Positions 7,943 to 15,577 of a stretch of DNA of 64,000 nt are shown here, in pieces. Below the pieces are notes generated by a model. The model was given only the letters and a program-made list of their open reading frames with translations, was not told the origin of the DNA and searched no databases. The stretch is taken from assembly GCA_021775255.1 (NCBI GenBank), contig JAJFIA010000022.1, positions 1 to 64,000 of the forward strand, in the 5' to 3' direction. How positions within the stretch are numbered: the first letter of the stretch is position 1; the number at the start of each line of letters is the position of its first letter. A program made the translations under genes and the position numbers. Source of the DNA: Roseovarius sp. (GTDB lineage: Bacteria > Pseudomonadota > Alphaproteobacteria > Rhodobacterales > Rhodobacteraceae).

Positions 7943-9085
7943 TCAGACGTTTGGGACCAATTCAATCATGTCAGCGGGCCTAGGCTTCTGTTGGCGAACC
8001 TGTTTCCAGTGCGATTTTACGGCCCCTGCGTTGGTCATTTCGACAACGGCGGCCCCGATTTCAGACCGCTTTAGAAAGAGTTGCTCCTGAACTCTGGCGC
8101 TCAGTTCCTTGAAGGTCAGAGCCCCACGCTTAGTCAATATCGAGTGGATCACAGCTGTTGCCCTGCCCCCATGTTCTTTTCTCGCCCTCAAATACGGGCC
8201 TCGTAGCTCCATCTCATCAGCCTGCGGCGCAAACAGATCATCGACGTCCTTGTTCAGCTTCTTATTGTACCGAGCGCGATCATGGTCGGACAGCGCCTTG
8301 AATTCGGCCTGCCGTAAGACCTCAAGACCATCTGGATGATTGGTCCCATACGCCAGGTTGAAATGAACTTGGTTTTTGTCTGGGTTGTGGATTGGCGAGT
8401 ACGCCGCATATTTGAATCCGAGATCATCCTGCAGCATATCCAGATAGCCCCGTTCGACGGCCTCTAGGGACAAACCGTTAGCGATCAACTGCGCGGCCCG
8501 ATCCGCGCCGACGAGACCTGTGAGGGCACCTAGTGTGTTTCGGTGACCACCAGTAGCAAAGCGCTCAAGGAAGGACCGCATCATGTTCACGATGATCTCC
8601 TGCGACCTGCCAATGCCAAACTTCTTCAGGCAGGAAGGGGGAAAGCCTGTGTAACCTGTTGGGTCCACAAACAGCAGACGGAAGGCATGATTTGCCACAC
8701 GGTCGATTTCGGCTGCATTCTGTTCAAAAGTGCCCTCAAAGGTCATAAGCTTTAGCAGCGGATACTGCGCTCTGCTTCGGTCAATGAACCCTTTGAGCAA
8801 CTTGTACGATCTCGGGTCAGCCTCGTTAAAGATGCATCTAATGCGGGGATAGGATGCGGTATGGCCCGCCTTTTCGGCCACCTCAGACAGAACCTTCATC
8901 GACACGCCAATCGACGTGTCGCTGAGGTTCTTGGTGTCGTTGTTCTTCCAAGGCCCTGCAAAGCCGTCGATCACATCAATGGTCGGCCAAGTACTTAGAA
9001 TTTTACTGGCGAAAGGAACCAGATAGCGAGCGTAAACGTCATGCTTGGCTTTGCTCTGCTCACGTCCGTCATACAAATCTGGCAA
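7943..9085 (-). CDS. tcmP: Three-Cys-motif partner protein TcmP
   Basis: A 380-residue protein of the TcmP family. The N-terminal part has the VIDGFAGPW motif (about 38-46), reminiscent of the SAM-binding motif I of Rossmann methyltransferases, and LLFVDPTGYTGFP further on, resembling a motif IV (DPxG). The C-terminal third looks like a winged-helix region. The family is defined by its constant neighbourhood with a three-Cys-motif (DUF5131/Gp37-Gp68) protein, which lies immediately upstream here with a 32-base gap, so the two form one transcription unit. Biochemical function is not established; a role in modifying nucleic acid is inference. Confidence 0.85.
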   Translation of the reverse strand: MPDLYDGREQSKAKHDVYARYLVPFASKILSTWPTIDVIDGFAGPWKNNDTKNLSDTSIGVSMKVLSEVAEKAGHTASYPRIRCIFNEADPRSYKLLKGFIDRSRAQYPLLKLMTFEGTFEQNAAEIDRVANHAFRLLFVDPTGYTGFPPSCLKKFGIGRSQEIIVNMMRSFLERFATGGHRNTLGALTGLVGADRAAQLIANGLSLEAVERGYLDMLQDDLGFKYAAYSPIHNPDKNQVHFNLAYGTNHPDGLEVLRQAEFKALSDHDRARYNKKLNKDVDDLFAPQADEMELRGPYLRARKEHGGRATAVIHSILTKRGALTFKELSARVQEQLFLKRSEIGAAVVEMTNAGAVKSHWKQVRQQKPRPADMIELVPNV

Positions 9086-9117
9086 TTACCCGCATCCTTT
9101 AAATCAACAAGTACAGT

Positions 9118-9948
9118 CTAGCCAAAATGCCGAATTGCGGGCAACCCATCGTGTACCGATCCATCAAGCAAACGCCCTGCCTCCTTCTTGCCCAGCTTAA
9201 ACATCTCGGTGCCGTCTTGAGCTATTTCCATTCGCCGGCGCGCTGGCAAGTTCTCGCCATAACCTGGGCCCCAGTCACCCCACTGCTTGAAGTGGAATGC
9301 GACTGATCTCTCCATGCATTGATGGTGGATGTCGCGGAACCATTTTGGCGATGCAGGCCGAGCCTTTGGCCCGCTCTCGCCACCAGTGATGACCCAATTA
9401 ATCGTGGACCCCATCCAAGGCGTTAGATCAAGCGGCCCGAGTAGCGGCTCAGCTGAGATGAAACGAACCTTTGCTGGTATCTCGGCCAGAAACGGCAGCA
9501 GCTCATCAGCACGGGTCTGCAGCTCAACGGTGGTGCCCAGCCAGACATTTTCCGGCCATTCGTCTTGCCATTTTGCCAGCCGCTTAACGTTTTGAGGTCT
9601 CTTAGTCAGCAATAGCCAATCAAGATTGGGCGTAGCTTCGATCAGATCGAACAGGCGTGCGCGCGGTGCTGCCAGCTCTGGTCGGTCTTCAAATACGTCT
9701 GCCATCGAAGCGCAGAAAACGCGCGGCCGCTCTGTGGCATTCTCCGCGTCGCGGTTCCATTTCAACGGCTGTTTCCAATGGTTTTCAGACATAGTCCGGC
9801 GCTCGGCCTTTGGCCCCCACACCTTCTGGCCTACACGCTTGGCCCACGTCTCAGCGTAGCAGTTCTTGCAAGCTTCAGAAACCTTCGTGCAGCCCCACCA
9901 CGGATTAAAGGTGTGCGTGGTCCATTCGATTTTCGAGTTCTCGCCCAT
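9118..9948 (-). CDS. Three-Cys-motif (DUF5131, phage Gp37/Gp68) protein
   Basis: A 276-residue protein with the family N terminus IEWTTHTFNPWWGC and cysteines C20, C27 and C30 (Cx6Cx2C), a spacing reminiscent of radical-SAM clusters. It also has the conserved GGESGPKARP block in the C-terminal half, which resembles the end of a radical-SAM-like barrel. DUF5131 proteins occur in phages and islands and are typically paired with TcmP, as here. Its chemistry is unknown; a 4Fe-4S/SAM role is inferred from the Cys pattern only. It is the first gene of the leftward pair; the 9949-10089 gap holds its promoter. Confidence 0.85.
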   Translation of the reverse strand: MGENSKIEWTTHTFNPWWGCTKVSEACKNCYAETWAKRVGQKVWGPKAERRTMSENHWKQPLKWNRDAENATERPRVFCASMADVFEDRPELAAPRARLFDLIEATPNLDWLLLTKRPQNVKRLAKWQDEWPENVWLGTTVELQTRADELLPFLAEIPAKVRFISAEPLLGPLDLTPWMGSTINWVITGGESGPKARPASPKWFRDIHHQCMERSVAFHFKQWGDWGPGYGENLPARRRMEIAQDGTEMFKLGKKEAGRLLDGSVHDGLPAIRHFG

Positions 9949-10089
9949 ATTTTGGCTCCAATATTAAGGTCAGGCACGCAAGCCGTGGACTTTCTATCGA
10001 CCGTAGCAGTTGAACGAACTGATCGTCAAAGTCGCATTTAAGCGGCGTCTAGTACTCGTTTCGGCATCTGCAATTCGACTTAGCCTAGA

Positions 10090-10629
10090 TCACTCAGCTG
10101 GCACCAAGGGTTGCCCTGCTTCGTCAAGAACAACACCTCCGAACCATTCAAAGTCTTTGGTATAGGCCACATAAAGTGGGTGGTGCGGAGATCCATCAGC
10201 ATTCACCATTAGGCAAAACAGCGTGACGTTTCGTAGCGCAGCCTCAGCGGTGAACCAATCGACGGGCCCGTACCTTTGGCCAAGCCCTCCCCAAGCACAA
10301 AGAATGTCTGCTTGCCCTGCCTGAGCACTATCTAACGCGGCAACCAGCTCTGCGGAATTCGCCGCGGTGCAACGGTGCTCTTCGGGCATTTGGCGCAATT
10401 TGCGGCTGTCGGTTTCAATGACGTCCTGCATATTCAGCATCATGAGCCCGCCATACCCACGTGTTTGAGCTCTTCGCTGACACTGCTCAACGGTGTTATC
10501 GTTGTTGATTTCATCAGCCTGAGATGGGTTCATTCCCACCACAATCAGTAAAGGAGCATCCTCGTCCCAAATACGCCAAAGCCGCTGCCGATGTGTGCGT
10601 TCCTCATTAAACAATGCGCCGTTGGCCAT
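10090..10629 (-). CDS. DUF1643 family protein
   Basis: A 179-residue DUF1643 protein. The family block LIVVGMNPSQADEINNDNTV (about 29-48) is clear, followed by the RRAQTRGYGGLMMLNM segment and a GLGQRYG loop. DUF1643 proteins are small, single-domain, often carried by phages and islands, and are distantly like uracil-DNA-glycosylase-fold proteins; no activity is proven. It is monocistronic: 141 bases separate it from DUF5131 and 200 from the next gene. I can offer no better function. Confidence 0.8.
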   Translation of the reverse strand: MANGALFNEERTHRQRLWRIWDEDAPLLIVVGMNPSQADEINNDNTVEQCQRRAQTRGYGGLMMLNMQDVIETDSRKLRQMPEEHRCTAANSAELVAALDSAQAGQADILCAWGGLGQRYGPVDWFTAEAALRNVTLFCLMVNADGSPHHPLYVAYTKDFEWFGGVVLDEAGQPLVPAE

Positions 10630-10828
10630 TTTCGCTCTCCCGCTAAGATTGGCTTCTTGAGAAAGAATCTTCCGCCAGCTTAAGTTGCGGCAATATGAAA
10701 TATTCTGACTACCCCCTAAATGTTGCTATCCACGAGTATAGGCGTTTGCCAGCCGTCAGTTGTTCTTTGCCGTCAGACCACGCCATGAGGTGCACCAATT
10801 TTTCCATACGCCTATCATTCATGACGAC

Positions 10829-11761
10829 TTACCCGATCAAGATCAGGTTTTCGGGATCCAGCTGCGCTTCACCTGTCCATCTGTAGGCGCAGGTCACTCG
10901 AGGATAGTCGAGGCAGGCCGCATTTGGTGCATCGATCGCCGGAGAGCCGAGCCTTTTGTAATGGCCGAAGAACACTGGCTTTGCCTCGGCAGCATATGCG
11001 CGAAACGCGACTTCGCCCTCAATTGGCGTCGCAGGAAGCGTTTTGGGATCAGGCACGGACAACGCCGCGTCGCGCCAAGTCATCGCGCCTGATTGCCACC
11101 ATTTCAGGCGCAGGGCCGTGCGACGGTGCCCTTTGATGTCATGAAAGTGGTGTGGCGCAGGCAGTTCTGCTTCCGGTCCCTTGAGCGTGGTCAGTACCGC
11201 TTCGGCGAAACCGCTGGCGTCCTTTTCCATCGCAATCTCTTGGAGGTCGTCCAAGGCCAGGACACCGCTCGGGCGTCGGTTGAGGATCGTAGCCACCCGC
11301 GTATCATCCCAACAGGCGTGCACCAGGCGCAAGCCGCCCAGATCAAGAAAAAGGGGCAGCGTCAGGAACCAGTCGAGCATATCGGCCGTATCCGGGTGCC
11401 CAACCGGGAATTCGTCAAGGAACGTCTGGTGCTGGGCCTTGTTCTTGGAGGAATGGGCCCGCATGAAACCATCATCGGTGCCGTCAGCGTTCTGACCGGG
11501 CTGATGATAAAGGAGCGCATTCAGTTCGTGGTTGCCCATGATCGCCACAGCGCTCCCCTGTTCACACATGGCGCGGACGAGGTTCAGGACAGCCCTGTTC
11601 GCGCGGCCCATATCAATGAAATCCCCTAGAAACGCGGCGATACGTCCCTCCGGATGTGCCCAAGCCGTGTGGTCAGCCACATAGCCGAGGCTCAACAGCG
11701 TTTGCGTCAGCCGGTCCATGTCCGCATGAATATCGGGAATGATGTCGTATCGAGTCGTCAT
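10829..11761 (-). CDS. Metallophosphoesterase (calcineurin-like)
   Basis: The 310 residues show the ordered metal-site motifs of the calcineurin-like superfamily: DIHAD (D10, H12), GDFIDMGR (D47), GNHEL (N77, H78) and a late GHYKR (His). The arrangement resembles bacterial PPP-type serine/threonine phosphatases and diadenosine tetraphosphatases such as PrpA/ApaH. The gene overlaps the stop of the DUF6880 gene by four bases (ATGA), so the two products are co-translated and probably act together. Substrate (phosphoprotein or dinucleotide) cannot be decided from sequence. Confidence 0.85.
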   Translation of the reverse strand: MTTRYDIIPDIHADMDRLTQTLLSLGYVADHTAWAHPEGRIAAFLGDFIDMGRANRAVLNLVRAMCEQGSAVAIMGNHELNALLYHQPGQNADGTDDGFMRAHSSKNKAQHQTFLDEFPVGHPDTADMLDWFLTLPLFLDLGGLRLVHACWDDTRVATILNRRPSGVLALDDLQEIAMEKDASGFAEAVLTTLKGPEAELPAPHHFHDIKGHRRTALRLKWWQSGAMTWRDAALSVPDPKTLPATPIEGEVAFRAYAAEAKPVFFGHYKRLGSPAIDAPNAACLDYPRVTCAYRWTGEAQLDPENLILIG

Positions 11762-13194
11762 GTAACTTGCCCCCAGAAGCCCGACTTCCGGCTATGCTCT
11801 AGCTTCAGCCGAGCGACATAGGCGTCGTGCGGCTCAAATGTCCGGTAATCCTCAATCTTTCCGGCAAGCTCGGCACATGCGGCCAGGTGCTGGGCGGCAT
11901 AGCCGTAGCGCTTTGATCTGGCCTTCGACAGTGTGAAGTCGATCATAGCTCTCAAGGCCAGCGTGGCGGCAAGTGGGTGGCGCTCCGAGGTAGCCTCAGC
12001 TGCGGGCACGAGAAATTCGTAGTGGTCGCCGTTGATTTCGACATGGCGGTCAATCAGCAACCGGGCTGCGCGGTCCGGCGATGGCCAGTCCAAGAAGAAG
12101 CCCAAGGCCGGCGTCACGCGCGAGTGGGCGGCGGCGTGGTCCATGGCCCGTTCCTCGGCCTCGATGTCCTCGAAATCGGGAAGCCGCTTTAGAAAATCGC
12201 GCAGGTATTCAGAATTTAGAGTGCTCTCGAAACAGCTCCAACGAAAAGCCTGCGCCTCCTCCTTGCGATCAAGCGTCTCAAGCACGTCAAGTCGAGTGTC
12301 CTGCCACTCGCGGGGCACCCAGCGGTCGTTGTCCACCTCGGCCCGTTCGATGAAGCCAAGCGCATCCTCTGCCCTGCCAGCGGCCAGTAGGCGCGCCGCT
12401 ATTTCGGCCGCAATCTTTGGTACCCTCCGCGTTTTTTGATCGTATTGGGCGATGAAGGCATCCACGTCGCCCATCGCATCGGCGATGTCCTTCAGCGCCA
12501 TCCCCACCATGCTTTGCCGGGAGCGCTCTTCCATCTCATGCGCGTAGGTGGTCCCGCCACTGCCATACCCCACAGCCTCCCAATCACCTTTCGGTGGCAC
12601 GGGAACCGGCGTCGCTGCCATCGTCTCAATCCGCTGCTTGAGATGCGCCAGCCCAACTTCCCCAAGCGCGGGTGTCAGGATGGCGATCAATCCGTCGTAC
12701 TGGCCGTAGCCGTTGTCGCGCAGGGCTTCGACCGTCGCATCGGCCAGCGCCTCCGGCGGCGTCCCGGCGGCAAGCGCGATCTCGCCCAGCAACACGCAGG
12801 CGTCGTGAAACACCTCGATGACGATACCACTGCTGTCATCGCACCGCTCGAACAGCGGCGTTGCCACCTGCATGAAGCGCCAGGCCAGCGAAAGCGCCTC
12901 GGCCGGGTCGTCAGGGGCGATCTGCTCCTTGATCGCGCGAAGCTGGCTCTCCAGATCGGTGACGAGGGGCTTGCGGTTCTTCCAGTTCACAAAGCTGCGC
13001 GCCCGGGCAATGCTGCTCAGACGTTTGGTAACTTCGCGCCCTGCCTCTTTTGGGCTTTGCGCTCCCGCCAGCTCCAGGCGCAATCGCCTCTTGGCCACGG
13101 CAGAGCCGGTACTGATTTCGATCAGCAGTTCAGCCAGACGCGCGGCGCCCAGCGTCTCGAGGTTCTTTGCGTTCAGGGTAGTCTTCGATGCCAT
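11758..13194 (-). CDS. DUF6880 family helical-repeat protein
   Basis: A 478-residue, mostly helical protein matching the DUF6880 pattern: an N-terminal segment ENLxxLGAARLAELLIEIS with the paired KRRLRLELAG helix, then many TPR/SEL-like helical hairpins rich in Ala and Leu (for example the LLAAGRAEDALGFIERAE and KEEAQAFRW repeats). No catalytic motif is visible; such repeat proteins usually mediate protein contacts. It is the first gene of a two-gene unit with the metallophosphoesterase and is divergent from the integrase. Function unknown. Confidence 0.75.
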   Translation of the reverse strand: MASKTTLNAKNLETLGAARLAELLIEISTGSAVAKRRLRLELAGAQSPKEAGREVTKRLSSIARARSFVNWKNRKPLVTDLESQLRAIKEQIAPDDPAEALSLAWRFMQVATPLFERCDDSSGIVIEVFHDACVLLGEIALAAGTPPEALADATVEALRDNGYGQYDGLIAILTPALGEVGLAHLKQRIETMAATPVPVPPKGDWEAVGYGSGGTTYAHEMEERSRQSMVGMALKDIADAMGDVDAFIAQYDQKTRRVPKIAAEIAARLLAAGRAEDALGFIERAEVDNDRWVPREWQDTRLDVLETLDRKEEAQAFRWSCFESTLNSEYLRDFLKRLPDFEDIEAEERAMDHAAAHSRVTPALGFFLDWPSPDRAARLLIDRHVEINGDHYEFLVPAAEATSERHPLAATLALRAMIDFTLSKARSKRYGYAAQHLAACAELAGKIEDYRTFEPHDAYVARLKLEHSRKSGFWGQVT

Positions 13195-13420
13195 TGGAAA
13201 CCCGTATCAATTTATAACCACACTAACAGCGGTATGCGACGAACGAAACGCCAACGCTGATTCGGGGCCAATACCGGTTTGAATTCCGACAGAATACTGT
13301 TTTGCCGCTGGAACGGCTACGCAGTTTTTCCTTTTATTGCGCAATTTCAATGTGTTCGTTGACTGTGCGCAAATGATGCCCACTGTAAGGGCCAGCCATC
13401 ATCATTGCGCAGGACCACTC

Positions 13421-14575
13421 ATGCCAAAACTGACCAAACGCACTGTCGATGCTATTGAGCCGCAGGCGACGGAGTTCTTCATCTGGGACGAGAGCATTCC
13501 AGGCTTCGGGCTACGCGTGATGCCAAGTGGGCGCAAAAGCTTCGTGGTGCAGTATCGCGCAGGGCGACGTCCGCGACGCATGAGCCTCGGGCCCAGCACT
13601 GTATTGACCTGCGATCAGGCGCGCACCCGGGCGATTACGATCATCGCCGCCGTCAAGAATGGCGAGGATCCGGCCGCCGATCGGGCTGCCAAACGCAATG
13701 CCGCCACCGTCAGCGATCTGGCGGAGCGCTTCGACAAGGAACACATCGCGGTGCGCCTGAAAGCCAGCACTGCGAAAGAATACCGTGGAAATCTCAAGCG
13801 TTTCATCCTGCCTGCACTCGGCAGATTGGCCGTGCCGGAAATCACCCGCGCCGACGTGGCGAAGTTCCACCACGATCTGCGGCACATCCCGTATCAGGCA
13901 AACCGCTGCCTTGAGGTAGTTTCGAAGATGTTTGTCTTGGCCGAAATGTGGGGATTGCGGCCGGATGGCTCTAATCCGCGCAAGCACATCCGGAAATACC
14001 CCGAAGAGAAGCGTGAGCGGTTTCTCAGCGCCGCAGAACTGCGCCGGATCGGTGAAGTGCTGCGCGAGATGGAAAGCGAGGGCGTCGAGTTGTCGTCCGC
14101 CATACTGGCGGCGCGACTGCTGATCCTGACCGGCTGCCGTCTAGGCGAAATCATGACCCTGAAATGGGACTACATCGACTTCCACGAGCGCGCCCTGCGC
14201 CTACCGGATTCCAAAACCGGCAAAAAGATCGTCCATCTCGGCGCGCCAGCTGTCGAATACCTGCACGACACCCATCGCATTGATGGCAACCCTTGGGTCA
14301 TTACCGGCACCCTGCTAGGCAAACCACTCAGCGACCTGCAGCCGTTCTGGCAACGCGTCCGGGCCCGCGCCGGGGTCAAGGATGTCCGGATCCACGACTT
14401 GCGCCACACGTTTGCATCGATTGCCGTCGCATCAGGTCAAGGCCTACCAATGATCGGCAAGCTGCTGGGGCACACGCAGGTGCAGACCACGGCGCGATAT
14501 GCCCATCTCGCCGCAGACCCGGTCAGAAACGCCGCCGACATAGTGGCGACTTCGCTACGCGAAGCACTCGGATAA
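13421..14575 (+). CDS. int: Tyrosine recombinase / integrase
   Basis: A 384-residue P4-type integrase. The N-terminal arm-binding domain (DUF4102-like, residues 1-85) holds FFIWDESIPGFGLRVMPSG and the basic RRPRRMSLG turn; a SAM-like core-binding domain spans about 95-185. The catalytic domain has R240 (TGCRLGE), H325 and R328 (HDLRHTF), H351 (LGHT) and the nucleophile Y360 (TARYAHL). I start at the ATG at 13421, which has AGGA eight bases upstream; the frame is open back to 13337. It would recombine a tRNA-Met 3' end with the element's attP, matching the remnant at 7367. It lies 6 kb inside the left border rather than next to it, so cargo has come to sit between att and int. Confidence 0.93.
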   Translation: MPKLTKRTVDAIEPQATEFFIWDESIPGFGLRVMPSGRKSFVVQYRAGRRPRRMSLGPSTVLTCDQARTRAITIIAAVKNGEDPAADRAAKRNAATVSDLAERFDKEHIAVRLKASTAKEYRGNLKRFILPALGRLAVPEITRADVAKFHHDLRHIPYQANRCLEVVSKMFVLAEMWGLRPDGSNPRKHIRKYPEEKRERFLSAAELRRIGEVLREMESEGVELSSAILAARLLILTGCRLGEIMTLKWDYIDFHERALRLPDSKTGKKIVHLGAPAVEYLHDTHRIDGNPWVITGTLLGKPLSDLQPFWQRVRARAGVKDVRIHDLRHTFASIAVASGQGLPMIGKLLGHTQVQTTARYAHLAADPVRNAADIVATSLREALG

Positions 14576-14693
14576 ATCCTGCGCATAACCTCTTGCTTTT
14601 TCGATTGAACGCAATGCCACTCCCCGCTAGCGTGCAGCCAGCACAATAAATGGGCGCGCATATTAATCAAACGTGCCGAGTCAGGAGTGCGAA

Positions 14694-15569
14694 GTGGATA
14701 ACGACAAGTCGGAGCTTCGTTGGGGGGTCGCACAGCGCCTCGAGTTCATCGAGTTTCGATTGTTTTGGGAGGGGCGTGTGAACCGTAGCGATTTGATGGA
14801 GCAGTTCGGGCTATCGGTGAACCAGGCGTCCGCCGACCTGAACCGCTACATTGGCTTCGCCCCGGACAACATGGTTTATGACAAGAGTGTGCGCACCTAT
14901 GTCCGTGGTCCCGACTATGCTGCAGAGTTCCTGAAACCTGATGCCAGTCGTTACCTCGCGCAACTGCGATCTTTGGCCGATGGCATCATGGACAGCGACG
15001 ATACCTGGATCGCTGAACTGCCCTCCTATGATGCTGCGCCAACGCCTGCCCGCGGTGTGAACCCTGTTACTTTGCGATCCGTTGTCGGTGCCATTCGCCG
15101 CTCAGAGGCCATTGAGGTGAAGTACCAGTCCATCTCGCGCCCAGAGCCGAGCTGGCGATGGATTGCGCCTCACGCTATCGGGTTCGATGGCTTTCGTTGG
15201 CACACACGGGCGTTCTGCAGGACCGACCAAGTGTTTAAGGACTTTCTGCTTTCACGGATTCTCCAGACGCGCGGCGTTCAGGGCAATGAAGTCACGGCCG
15301 CAACTGACAAAGCTTGGCAAGAGCACGTCACGCTGGAAATCGCACCCCACCCCGACCTTTCGGAGACGCAGGCAAAGGTCATCGTACTCGACTACGGCAT
15401 GCGCGGCGGCAAGGCCAAGATCAAGGTAAGGCAGGCGTTGCTCTATTACGCGTTAAAAAGGCTGGGGCTCGACACTGACCCTTCAGCAAGAACGCCTCAA
15501 GAACAGCAAATTGTTTTAATAAATCGCGATGTCGTCCTTGGTAAAAATCCCGTCGGACACGTTTTGTAG
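14694..15569 (+). CDS. WYL-domain transcriptional regulator
   Basis: An approximately 291-residue regulator: an N-terminal winged helix-turn-helix (RLEFIEFRLFWEGRVNRSDLMEQFGLS, the DeoR/HTH_11-like part), then a WYL-type domain containing YQSISRPEPSWRWIAPHAIGFDGFRWHTRAFC, where W, Y/F and L positions match the ligand pocket of WYL proteins, and a WYL C-terminal extension. GTG at 14694 has an AGGAG six bases upstream; GTG at 14673 is a weaker alternative. Its stop is eight bases from the next start, so it is the lead gene of the defence operon. WYL proteins (for example BrxR, CapW) repress defence operons and respond to ligand or nucleic acid, so autoregulation here is a reasonable inference. 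Confidence 0.88.
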   Translation: MDNDKSELRWGVAQRLEFIEFRLFWEGRVNRSDLMEQFGLSVNQASADLNRYIGFAPDNMVYDKSVRTYVRGPDYAAEFLKPDASRYLAQLRSLADGIMDSDDTWIAELPSYDAAPTPARGVNPVTLRSVVGAIRRSEAIEVKYQSISRPEPSWRWIAPHAIGFDGFRWHTRAFCRTDQVFKDFLLSRILQTRGVQGNEVTAATDKAWQEHVTLEIAPHPDLSETQAKVIVLDYGMRGGKAKIKVRQALLYYALKRLGLDTDPSARTPQEQQIVLINRDVVLGKNPVGHVL

Positions 15570-15577
15570 GAGCTGAC

